A stretch of 39,985 nucleotides of DNA. Origin: Promethearchaeota archaeon (GTDB lineage Archaea > Asgardarchaeota > Lokiarchaeia > Sigyniarchaeales > SOKP01). The position numbers and the translations under genes were made by a program. Of this stretch, positions 27,243-34,531 are shown one piece after another. The notes below the pieces were generated by a model. That model ran no database searches, was not told the origin of the DNA, and saw only the letters and a list, made by a program, of their open reading frames with translations. Positions within the stretch are counted from its first letter, which is position 1. Each line of letters opens with the position of its first letter. Where the stretch lies: the NCBI GenBank assembly GCA_029838195.1, contig JALGVJ010000032.1, positions 1 to 39,985 on the forward strand. Reading direction: 5' to 3'.

Positions 27243-27779
27243 TTATAATTTTTCGATTAATTTTTCTAAAAATTGTTTCCAATCCTCATTACTTAAATTA
27301 GGCAAGCTAAAACGAGCATTCGGATGGGAATACTTGTCTAAGTCTACAGTTTTCAGCCAATTCGTAAAATTCTTGAGCCTACTTAATGTTTGACTCACGT
27401 AGAATACTTGATGCCCACCAAAAATAGCCATTCTATATTGACCTTCGCCATCTAATCCCTGCCAATTCTTATCCGATAACCGATTGGTGATGTTAATTAA
27501 AGACATGTCAAATAACTTCTCTTCCGGAATTTTCTCTTTTAAATACTTATATGAATGCCCCGTCGATATCACGTGACAATCTAATTTATTCGCAATTTCT
27601 GCAAAATATTCAATGACTTGCTTGCCATCCAGCGTGAAATTCTTACTTAATGCTTCCGAACCAATGACGAAAACTTTTTTTATCGGTGCTTTTAATATAT
27701 TTGCCATAACTGCGGGATCATGAACTGAGGTACCCATTTCAGGGCCCGGGATGTTAGCTTTCTGGTATGGTCTAGCCAT
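27243..27779 (-). CDS. cdhB: CODH/ACS epsilon subunit
   Basis: This 178-residue protein matches the archaeal epsilon subunit, which binds the CODH alpha subunit and has a Rossmann-like fold. Recognisable parts are the N-terminal AxxYQKANIPGP, KKVFVIGSEAL at about 34-44 and an FGGHQVFYVSQTLSRLKNF segment near 122-140. It is first of a cdhB-cdhC pair and has AGAGGA eight bases before ATG. In methanogens cdhA precedes cdhB; here the upstream neighbour is instead a divergent CooT-like gene. The alpha subunit is presumably encoded elsewhere in the genome. Confidence 0.88.
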   Translation of the reverse strand: MARPYQKANIPGPEMGTSVHDPAVMANILKAPIKKVFVIGSEALSKNFTLDGKQVIEYFAEIANKLDCHVISTGHSYKYLKEKIPEEKLFDMSLINITNRLSDKNWQGLDGEGQYRMAIFGGHQVFYVSQTLSRLKNFTNWLKTVDLDKYSHPNARFSLPNLSNEDWKQFLEKLIEKL

Positions 27780-28140
27780 ATTGTTTTCCTCTGTAATTTA
27801 TATTTTAAATTCTTTTAATTGTTATAATTTAGTCTATTAATAATAGCTTAAAAATTTTAGAATTTCTTTAGTAAAGTTCCTATAATATAATTAAAAATTT
27901 TTGTTGCGATGATTTAGAAAAAATTCTAAAGGGTATAATAGTGAATCGTGATAAAATTTAAAAAATCATGTTTTTATTAAAATTAACGTCAATCAAACGC
28001 AACTCCTTTTTTATTATTATAACACGACTTTTCTTGTAATTAATTGAAATAAACCACTTTGATAAAATTGAAAAATATTTTAAGGAGGATGATTTTTTCG
28101 GACATAAAAAACATAAATATTATACCAAAGGGAATAAAAA
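27780..28140. other. Divergent promoter region between cdhB and the CooT-like gene
   Basis: These 361 AT-rich bases should hold both promoters. The segment TTTTAGAATTTC (near 27856) and its approximate reverse complement GAAAAAATTCTAAAG (near 27918) form an imperfect inverted repeat. An AAGGAGG at 28082 sits directly against an ATG opening a 19-codon ORF that runs into the CooT-like start; the spacing is too short for translation and I do not call it. No riboswitch-like fold was recognised. Confidence 0.4.
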
Positions 28141-28440
28141 ATGTGTGAATTTAAAGTATTCAATAAGGAAAATAAAGATCAAATTGCAGAAGATGTGGTC
28201 ATTGTAGAATATACCAAAAAGAATGTATTAATTTTAAAAGATGTTCTTGGAATCCCAAAGAAAATGGATTCCGCGCTCATCCGAAGCGTGAACACGCTAA
28301 ATCAAACACTAATCATCCAACAAGATCCTCTCATTCAAGATTTTTTAAACCTGTTAGATAAAAAAAATGCTAGCACCCTTAAAAAAGAGGATATTGAAAC
28401 TTTTCAAGAAAAGCTTGAAAATTTAAAATCCCATATTTAA
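28141..28440 (+). CDS. CooT-like putative nickel-binding protein
   Basis: This 99-residue protein begins MCEFKVF, contains EDVVIVEY at about 17-24, LKDVLGIPKK at 32-41 and ALIRSVNTLNQTLIIQ at 45-60. This layout, with Cys2 directly after the start methionine, matches the small CooT family, one member of which binds nickel for carbon monoxide dehydrogenase maturation. About 40 charged helical residues follow the usual end of the family. It is divergent from cdhB-cdhC, whose product carries a nickel centre, which fits a metallochaperone role. The family call rests on my memory of the signature; no search was made. Confidence 0.62.
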   Translation: MCEFKVFNKENKDQIAEDVVIVEYTKKNVLILKDVLGIPKKMDSALIRSVNTLNQTLIIQQDPLIQDFLNLLDKKNASTLKKEDIETFQEKLENLKSHI

Positions 28441-28678
28441 ATTTAGTTATAATGATAATTTTCCAAAAGGTAATTCTCCCCCTCGTTAAACAAATTCTTG
28501 TAAACCCAACGGAAAAATTGTTCATTTAGGGATGAATCAAATGCTAAAACAAAGAAAATGTTTCAACATAAAATATAAATAAAAAAAAAACGCGGAAGGT
28601 CTCCCTTTCTTGCCCAAGTATTTTAGTTTTTCTCTTTTTCTTAAGCTTGCGACACGTTCAATTCAAATTGTCCTTTCT

Positions 28679-28966
28679 TTACTTTTCTTCTGGAGGCAGA
28701 ATTTCAATTTCAATGGCACTAACGTTTGATTTGGTTCCGTCCTCATTTTCGATTTCTTCCGTCCCGATTTTAATCTCTCCATATCTTGAACCGGGTGCGA
28801 AGGTTCTTATGAGAATTTCTGCCACATCCACAGCTCGGGTGATGGATCTTCCTCGTGCTAGCAGCCTACAAGGCTTGCCTGCTCCAAGATTGACCATCGC
28901 AGCGAGTACATAGCTCATGGATTTTTTTCTGCCAATAAATACTTTCGAATCATCTTTTTCTCCCAT
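28679..28966 (-). CDS. alba: Alba chromatin protein
   Basis: This 95-residue DNA/RNA-binding protein shows the Alba signature: VFIGRKKSMSYVLAA (R13, K14, K15 at the nucleic-acid face), the GRSITRAVDVAEILIRTF helix and a basic/acidic beta-hairpin. The acetylatable lysine pair of the family is present. A strong ribosome-binding site AAAGGTGATC lies four bases before the ATG and a TATA-like box is at 29059-29069. The C-terminal part ends in EILPPEEK. It is convergent with the CooT-like gene and monocistronic. Confidence 0.93.
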   Translation of the reverse strand: MGEKDDSKVFIGRKKSMSYVLAAMVNLGAGKPCRLLARGRSITRAVDVAEILIRTFAPGSRYGEIKIGTEEIENEDGTKSNVSAIEIEILPPEEK

Positions 28967-29058
28967 TCTCGATCACCTTTTTTTCCAATAATCGACTTAA
29001 TTCTCTGCTTTTTTATTTACAATTTTTTTCCGAGAAATAGTTTCTCTTCGTATCATTA

Positions 29059-29069
29059 TTTATATAGAT
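29059..29069 (-). promoter_or_regulatory. TATA-like box for alba
   Basis: Read on the minus strand the bases give CTATATAAATA, the best TATA match in the window, about 95 bases before the Alba ATG. With the AAAGGTGATC ribosome-binding site it predicts a leadered, well-expressed mRNA. Confidence 0.55.
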
Positions 29070-29206
29070 AATTATGATTAATAAACTAATCTCAAGATTT
29101 AAACATTATGATTGAAAGACACAAGTCATCATAGCAAGTCAAAGTTCAAAATCAGGGTTTAAATTCATTAAGAGCATTCAAGCCTCTTGGCCGTAAATAA
29201 GTAATA

Positions 29207-29992
29207 TCAAGATTTCAAGATTTTTTCCTTGAAGTTATTCAAGAAGTCTTCTCTATTTTTTGCCATTAACCAGTTTGTGAGAGCTTCTCTTTCAAATTCA
29301 TATGCTCGAGCGTAAGATTTATCAAGAAATTGATTGCTGCACAGTTTTATGAGATCGAGTACAAATTTATTTTTATTAGAGATAAACTTGGCTTTATTTA
29401 AAGCAGATTTCATCAAATCCTCTTTATTTTCGACCACCTCATCGATTAATCCGATTTGTAATGCTATTTCAGCAGGAATCTTTTCAGCAAACATTAATAT
29501 TCGTTTAGTCCACGGAATCCCTATGATTTTAGCCATGAGAGCCACGGTTCGTCCCCCAGGAAACACGGAAATTAGGATTTCGGGCATTTGAAAATAACTA
29601 TCTCTCACGGCGATGCGGTAATCTGTGCATAAAGAATAAGCCACACCATCCCCCATGGCCTTTCCATTTATCGCACAGATGGAAGGCTTTCCATTGAATA
29701 ACATGTCAGCTATGGATGCTGCGGTTCTTTCATAATCTAAGCCAGCTGCATGATCGCTAGGCTTTATGGAATTAATATCCATGCCTGTTGTAAAGCTTGA
29801 ACCTTTTCCCGTAAGAATGACACCCACAATGGAATCGGAAAGCTGACAAGTTTTCAAGACTTTTTCGAGATCTTTTAGCATGGGAAGAGTTAAAGCATTG
29901 GCTTTTTGCGGTCGATTGAAGGTAATCACGCCAAATTTTTTTTTAATTTCAAGTTTAACATGGTCTCCCACGTCTAAATTTTTTATCGACAT
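29207..29992 (-). CDS. Crotonase-fold (enoyl-CoA hydratase/isomerase-like) protein, paralogue 1
   Basis: This 261-residue protein has the crotonase fold: GVITFNRPQKANAL near the N-terminus, the oxyanion-hole segments SSFTTGMDI and AINGKAMGDGVAY, and QMPEILISVFPGG. Aligned to classic enoyl-CoA hydratase from the A[VI]NG motif, the Glu of GGGCE (E144 in the rat enzyme) is replaced by Ala, whereas the Glu of QPE (E164) is kept. That pattern fits enoyl-CoA isomerases better than hydratases. It diverges from the nitrilase gene and may share a TATA box with it. A paralogue is at 30943. Confidence 0.83.
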   Translation of the reverse strand: MSIKNLDVGDHVKLEIKKKFGVITFNRPQKANALTLPMLKDLEKVLKTCQLSDSIVGVILTGKGSSFTTGMDINSIKPSDHAAGLDYERTAASIADMLFNGKPSICAINGKAMGDGVAYSLCTDYRIAVRDSYFQMPEILISVFPGGRTVALMAKIIGIPWTKRILMFAEKIPAEIALQIGLIDEVVENKEDLMKSALNKAKFISNKNKFVLDLIKLCSNQFLDKSYARAYEFEREALTNWLMAKNREDFLNNFKEKILKS

Positions 29993-30012
29993 GAATTACA
30001 TAAAATTTGAAA

Positions 30013-30024
30013 AGCTTTATACAT
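30013..30024. promoter_or_regulatory. Possible shared TATA region between crotonase 1 and nitrilase genes
   Basis: AGCTTTATACAT gives TTTATA-like sequence on plus and ATGTATAAAGCT on minus. It is about 60 bases before the plus start and about 21-32 bases before the minus start. The minus gene would then have a nearly leaderless mRNA. Confidence 0.35.
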
Positions 30025-30082
30025 TTTCTTCCAGAAAATCAATCAGAGACGCGTTATAAAGTGAAGGAGGAAATAGTAAAAC

Positions 30083-30868
30083 ATGAAAATTGGTTATGTT
30101 CAATCGCACCCGATTTTTGGAGATAAAGAATCCAATTTCAAGGAAATAGGAAAACTAATAGCGGGCAAGAAAATGGATTTAATGGTATTGCCGGAATTAT
30201 TTTCTACGGGATATGCTTTTATTTCCAAGGAAGAAGCAGAGACTCTTGCTGAAGAAAAAAATGGTCCCACGGCAGAATTTCTTCAAGAGGTTGCTAAAAA
30301 GATAAATGGTATGGTAGTTGGAGGATTCGCAGAGAAAAGTGGTTCTAAGCTCTATAACTCTGCAATGATGGTCAAAGAAGAAGGCGTCTTAAGCGTGTAT
30401 AGAAAAATTCACTTGTACTATAAGGAAAAACTCTGGTTCCAACCCGGAAACTTGCCCTTGCGAGTTGTGGAGGGAAATGGCATTAAAATTGGAATGATGA
30501 TCTGTTTTGATTGGATCTTTCCCGAAACCATGAGAACGTTATCATTATTAGGTGCGGATGTCATTGCTCATCCCGCAAATTTAGTCCTCCCTTATTGCCA
30601 AAAAGCCATGACCACGCGATGCCTTGAAAATCGAGTACATGCCATCACGGCTAATAGAATTGGCTTGGAAAAACGAGGTGATGATCAATTCCTCTTTACA
30701 GGTAAAAGCCAAATAACCTCTATTGACGGCTCCATTTTATCCTCTGCTCCTGAAAATGAAGTACACGTAGATATCGTGGAAATTAATGTAAAAAAAGCAA
30801 GAAATAAAAAATTAAATGAATTTAATGACCTCTTCAAGGATAGAAGACCAGAATTTTATAAATTCTAA
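30083..30868 (+). CDS. Carbon-nitrogen hydrolase (nitrilase superfamily)
   Basis: This 261-residue amidase-type enzyme shows the Glu-Lys-Cys triad: E38 in LMVLPELFSTGY, K108 in VYRKIHLYYKEK and C141 in MMICFDWIFPE. It should hydrolyse an amide, nitrile or carbamoyl group on a small molecule in the cytoplasm; omega-amidase and carbamoylputrescine hydrolase types are similar in length. AAGGAGG lies 12 bases before the ATG. It is flanked by two crotonase paralogues, both on the opposite strand, so a shared acyl-CoA or nitrogen pathway is possible but not shown. Confidence 0.88.
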   Translation: MKIGYVQSHPIFGDKESNFKEIGKLIAGKKMDLMVLPELFSTGYAFISKEEAETLAEEKNGPTAEFLQEVAKKINGMVVGGFAEKSGSKLYNSAMMVKEEGVLSVYRKIHLYYKEKLWFQPGNLPLRVVEGNGIKIGMMICFDWIFPETMRTLSLLGADVIAHPANLVLPYCQKAMTTRCLENRVHAITANRIGLEKRGDDQFLFTGKSQITSIDGSILSSAPENEVHVDIVEINVKKARNKKLNEFNDLFKDRRPEFYKF

Positions 30869-30942
30869 TTTTTTTTCCTTCTTGAATTATAAAACAATAA
30901 AAAAGAATGGCAAAAAAAAAAAAAAACCAAACTAAATCGTGA

Positions 30943-31719
30943 TTAGGTAAATTTTGCCCGAAATTCCTTGATGAATTTCGTCTTATCTTCATGGACATAC
31001 CAATCGGAAGCCTCTTTTTCAATCTCATATGCTTCATGATACGACATGGAAGGAAAATGATTCACGCATAATTTAATTGCATTTAAAACCGTTTGCTGTT
31101 TGGTGGATAAAAATCTTGCTACTTCCAATGTTCTATTTAGCAACTCATCCCGTGATTCTACAACCTCATCAATTAATCCGATTTCTAAGGCTTTATCGGC
31201 TTCTATTTTTTGAGCAAACATGAGTAGTTTTTTAGACCAATTGATACCAAGAATCTTTGAAAATAAGATAGTGCATCCTGTTCCGGGAAAGATTCCAGAA
31301 TAAATCTCAGGCATTTGGAAAAAACTATTCTTAGTAGCTATTTTATAATCACAGCATGTTAAAAATACCACGCCCTCCCCCATGGTACGTCCATTGACTG
31401 CGCATAAGGTGGGCTTTCCATTAAATAATAACTCACAGACACTCGCTGCAGTGGCTTCCAATTCTTTTACAGCGGCATGGTCACTTCCATCAATAAATTT
31501 TAAATCCATGCCCGTACTGAAAGAGTCTCCATTATTAGTTAGAATAATCCCTCTAATGCCCTCCTCCTCTTGGCAAAATTCAATTGCTTTTTTGAGATTT
31601 CTCAATTGCTCAATCGTAAATGCATTGGCTCTATGGACTCGGTTAAGAGTGATCACACCAAATCGTTTTTGTACCTTGAATTCAATGTATTCTCCAAAAT
31701 CAAAATTTTTTGATTTCAT
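30943..31719 (-). CDS. Crotonase-fold (enoyl-CoA hydratase/isomerase-like) protein, paralogue 2
   Basis: This 258-residue protein parallels the 29207 gene throughout: GVITLNRVHRANAFT, DSFSTGMDLKFIDGSDHAA, AVNGRTMGEGVVF and QMPEIYSGIFPG. The first catalytic Glu position of hydratases holds Val, the second (QMPE) holds Glu, so it shares the loss seen in paralogue 1. The conserved DHAA segment after the first oxyanion motif and similar C-terminal Y-E-x-E residues point to a local duplication within one subfamily. It is convergent with the nitrilase gene. Isomerase, thioesterase or other crotonase chemistry is possible. Confidence 0.83.
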   Translation of the reverse strand: MKSKNFDFGEYIEFKVQKRFGVITLNRVHRANAFTIEQLRNLKKAIEFCQEEEGIRGIILTNNGDSFSTGMDLKFIDGSDHAAVKELEATAASVCELLFNGKPTLCAVNGRTMGEGVVFLTCCDYKIATKNSFFQMPEIYSGIFPGTGCTILFSKILGINWSKKLLMFAQKIEADKALEIGLIDEVVESRDELLNRTLEVARFLSTKQQTVLNAIKLCVNHFPSMSYHEAYEIEKEASDWYVHEDKTKFIKEFRAKFT

Positions 31720-31841
31720 GTGAGGTAAAAAGAAAAGATGCTTTAAAAATGAAAAAGATTAATAGGAAATGTCTCACATCAACATATATTTTAAGAATAA
31801 AATGATCTTAAAAAAAAATAAAAAATTAAAGAAAAAGTAAT

Positions 31842-33239
31842 TTATAATTTCAATTGTCTTATTCTTTCTTGATGCTCTATTACCTTGTGAGGCTTTAATT
31901 CGCAGAATTTCCAATAGACAAGAGTACCAAATAAAATACATATCATGGGAACGAGTGCCAAATGAACGTGAATTCCCCATACGGCTTCCTGGGTTTGAGT
32001 CGCCGAACCTTCTACAAATCCCGTTAGCTCATGGGTGATGGCGAAACTAAAACTTTGTATTATCAAACCCAATCGTCCAAAAAATTGTTGTATGCCCGTG
32101 AGCGTCCCTTCTTCTCGCTTTCCATATATAGCAACATGTTCATCGATTAGATCTGACATTACCGGAAATATCATTGACCAAAATCCACCAAGGGAAATCC
32201 CCCAAAAGAAAATGTTAATAATAATTCCGATATAGGATTCAAGAAAGATTAGAGGTGCCGTGAATATGCCCATGAGTAAGCCGGATATGATAGTAACTTT
32301 TCTATTATCATTGGTCTTTTTAGCTAACCATACCCAAAAGGGTATTGAAATTAGCGTGCCTATTAGCATGCTTGCCATCATTAACGTAGTTGCTCTTGCC
32401 TCCATCTCTAAAATAAATCTAACAACATAGGGTATTGAGCCGGTCATCGAAGGTACAAGTGTCTGATACATGAGATAAAGAACAATGTATGAGGCGAATG
32501 ATTTTTGTTTGAATGCAATGATTACTTGTTTAACAAAGGATTCTCGTTCTTTTTTTTCAATAGTTTTGGATAAATATCGTTCAATTATTTCTGGATCTTC
32601 TCGAAATCCTGGAATGGCTAAAAGCATTGTCACCAAGCTGACGAGCAAGCAAACAATTGCTTGAAGAACATAAGATTCCAAATCTCCGAACGTGATGATT
32701 AATGGAGGTAAAATTGAGCCTAATGCAACGCCTATCACTCCTAAAGCAATTTGAATTCCCGTTGCCGTTCTTCTCTCATCAACTGAGCGGAATTTATCGG
32801 GAAAAAGCGCTTGAAAATTAACAAAAAACAACGTATGAAAGGAATCAAAAAGAACAGTCGCAAAAATTAGCCAAAAAAACAAGGTCCAAGCTCCTGTTTC
32901 AGTTTGGGGATTCACTCGAGGTGGGGAAAATAAAAGAAAATAACAAATTCCCAGAGGAATTCCTCCAATGAGAATCCATGGGAAGCGTCGTCCCCATTTA
33001 CGGGTAAATTTAAAGGGTCGATTGGTTAAATATCCAAATAACGGATCATTAATGGCGTTATATATCGCGAAAATCGTTAGAGCCGTGCTGATATACCAGA
33101 TATTCAAGCCCACTTCACTTTCATAGAAGAAGAAGACGAAAGTATTGAACGCCATGAGGAGAAATTCACGAGACAAGGATCCAAATCCGAAACTTGCCAT
33201 GTTTAGCTTGCTATGCCTTATTTCAATATCGCTTTCCAT
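31842..33239 (-). CDS. MFS transporter of the GPH family, third paralogue
   Basis: This 465-residue protein has about twelve spans and the GPH signature AINDPLFGYLTNRP and FKFTRKWGRRFPW. It is close to the 8055 protein: same length, the same FFFYE[ST]EV opening, RKWGRRFP loop and EREGT or KREEGT segment before the last spans. The Asp of the first paralogue's SLMD is Asn here, which may change cation coupling. A TATA-like ATTATATATAATT lies at 33306-33318, some 65-80 bases upstream. It is a separate unit beside crotonase 2. Confidence 0.87.
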   Translation of the reverse strand: MESDIEIRHSKLNMASFGFGSLSREFLLMAFNTFVFFFYESEVGLNIWYISTALTIFAIYNAINDPLFGYLTNRPFKFTRKWGRRFPWILIGGIPLGICYFLLFSPPRVNPQTETGAWTLFFWLIFATVLFDSFHTLFFVNFQALFPDKFRSVDERRTATGIQIALGVIGVALGSILPPLIITFGDLESYVLQAIVCLLVSLVTMLLAIPGFREDPEIIERYLSKTIEKKERESFVKQVIIAFKQKSFASYIVLYLMYQTLVPSMTGSIPYVVRFILEMEARATTLMMASMLIGTLISIPFWVWLAKKTNDNRKVTIISGLLMGIFTAPLIFLESYIGIIINIFFWGISLGGFWSMIFPVMSDLIDEHVAIYGKREEGTLTGIQQFFGRLGLIIQSFSFAITHELTGFVEGSATQTQEAVWGIHVHLALVPMICILFGTLVYWKFCELKPHKVIEHQERIRQLKL

Positions 33240-33741
33240 TTATAATCCTTTATTTTTAATTCAAATTAAAAAATTTAAAATGTTAAATAGTGAATAGGAT
33301 GTACTATTATATATAATTATCTTTCATGAAGCAATTGTTTAAAGAATTCAAAAGGTTCAGAACTTAATTAAAATTAAATTTCATGAATCCAAATTTAATG
33401 AATGAGAAAGTCAAATATATTCCATTATCCATGAAAAATCGTTATTGTAAGTTGTTTTCCTATTATTTTTTTTATTGAAATTACCCTTTCTTCTTGCTCT
33501 CTATAATAATAAAAAAAAGTTAATAATATAAACGCATGTATCCGTCAAGAGAAAATCCGTCAAGGAGTTTCCATTCGACTCCTGTTAAAAAATGTACCTC
33601 AACTCGTGACTCGATAGTGGTAAAAAATTATCAAAGGCGGTGGGATCTTTAATTCCAATGAAATCCCTGTAGCAGAGCAAGCATTTTTTTTTAAATTTAT
33701 TTGGTTTTAAACAAGAAATGGATTTTTCTCTAACGAGCCCA
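33240..33741. other. Intergenic region with a short hairpin; no gene seen
   Basis: These 502 bases separate the third transporter from the DUF998 gene. AGGAGT at 33563-33568 pairs with ACTCCT at 33578-33583 around a 9-base loop, preceded by two copies of TCCGTCAAG. The hairpin lacks a tRNA T-loop. A 60-codon minus ORF (33585-33767) overlaps the neighbouring gene and shows no protein-like pattern, so it is not called. Confidence 0.4.
33306..33318 (-). promoter_or_regulatory. TATA-like box for the third GPH transporter
   Basis: ATTATATATAATT, itself palindromic, lies about 67 bases before the ATG at 33239 (read on minus). No other strong TATA match lies between it and the start. Confidence 0.4.
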
Positions 33742-34392
33742 TCATTTAAGAGATTTCCATACTTCAATCATTAGCATGGCGGTCCAAGTGCAAAAGCCAT
33801 ACACGACAATTTTTTGCATAATAACATTCATGAACATGAAAAATCCAAAGATGAACAGGAGAATGAGGATTGAAAAGCCAATGCTAATGATGGAATATAT
33901 AATCGAATAATTCTTGTTGATCAAAATGGCGATGGAATAGACGATTATGGCTATAGCAAATAACAAGAAAAAATAGATCGTGGTAATCACGTGTTCGATT
34001 AGGTGTGTATCAGCAGCGTATATAGCAAGAAGCATGAGCAAGGGGGCAGAAATGATTCCTAAAATCGATCCAATCCGGCTTAAAACCTTCATGAGTAAAG
34101 TATCTCGAAACAGCATGGTAACTAAAATCCAAAAATCAATGAGAGCAAGTCCGGCAACCACACAGGAAATGACAAATAACGTTCTCGAAATAGGATTAGG
34201 AACCCCATTTCTCGTAACGGTGGTTCCTAAATCACTCAAATAATGGCCAATAAAATTATATCCATCGGGATATGCAAGCATGGCAATGAACGTGATAATA
34301 ATGAATTGGAGTGCTCCGGCAATTGCGAATATACACAATAACTTCATTCTTGAAGAGGCATTTTTAATTTCATTCATGGGTAAGATTTTCAT
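33742..34392 (-). CDS. DUF998-like membrane protein
   Basis: This 216-residue protein has about six membrane spans. The early loop GHYLSDLGTT...NPISRTLF, with the YLSDLG and NP.S..LF positions, is typical of the DUF998 family of archaeal and bacterial membrane proteins, whose function is unknown. No signal peptide or enzyme motif is visible beyond the loop. The frame opens MKILPM; a second Met four codons on is an alternative start. It is divergent from the DNA methylase gene, and their promoters share about 140 bases. Confidence 0.72.
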   Translation of the reverse strand: MKILPMNEIKNASSRMKLLCIFAIAGALQFIIITFIAMLAYPDGYNFIGHYLSDLGTTVTRNGVPNPISRTLFVISCVVAGLALIDFWILVTMLFRDTLLMKVLSRIGSILGIISAPLLMLLAIYAADTHLIEHVITTIYFFLLFAIAIIVYSIAILINKNYSIIYSIISIGFSILILLFIFGFFMFMNVIMQKIVVYGFCTWTAMLMIEVWKSLK

Positions 34393-34444
34393 TAGTTTAT
34401 TTTATTTAATTTAATATTCTTTTTCCAAAGAAAAAAAGTTAACC

Positions 34445-34455
34445 TTTTATACAAT
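34445..34455 (+). promoter_or_regulatory. TATA-like box for the DNA methylase gene
   Basis: TTTTATACAAT lies about 77 bases before the ATG at 34532. An upstream ATG at 34515 is out of frame with the gene. Confidence 0.35.
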
Positions 34456-34531
34456 ATCTAAGTAGTTATTATAAAGAACATGAAAAAATGCTGGGAAAAC
34501 TAATTAAAAAATAGATGCAAGAAATATTTGG

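Noticed and set aside
28088..28147. 19-codon leader ORF before the CooT-like gene
   Set aside because: The AAGGAGG is directly adjacent to the ATG, too close for normal initiation, and the peptide shows nothing typical of attenuation.
33541..33590. Possible tRNA-like hairpin (GGAGT/ACTCC)
   Set aside because: The loop is nine bases without the T-loop consensus, and no acceptor, D or anticodon arms could be found around it.
33585..33767. 60-codon minus ORF overlapping the DUF998 gene
   Set aside because: It overlaps a better gene, has no recognisable pattern and no clear ribosome-binding site.
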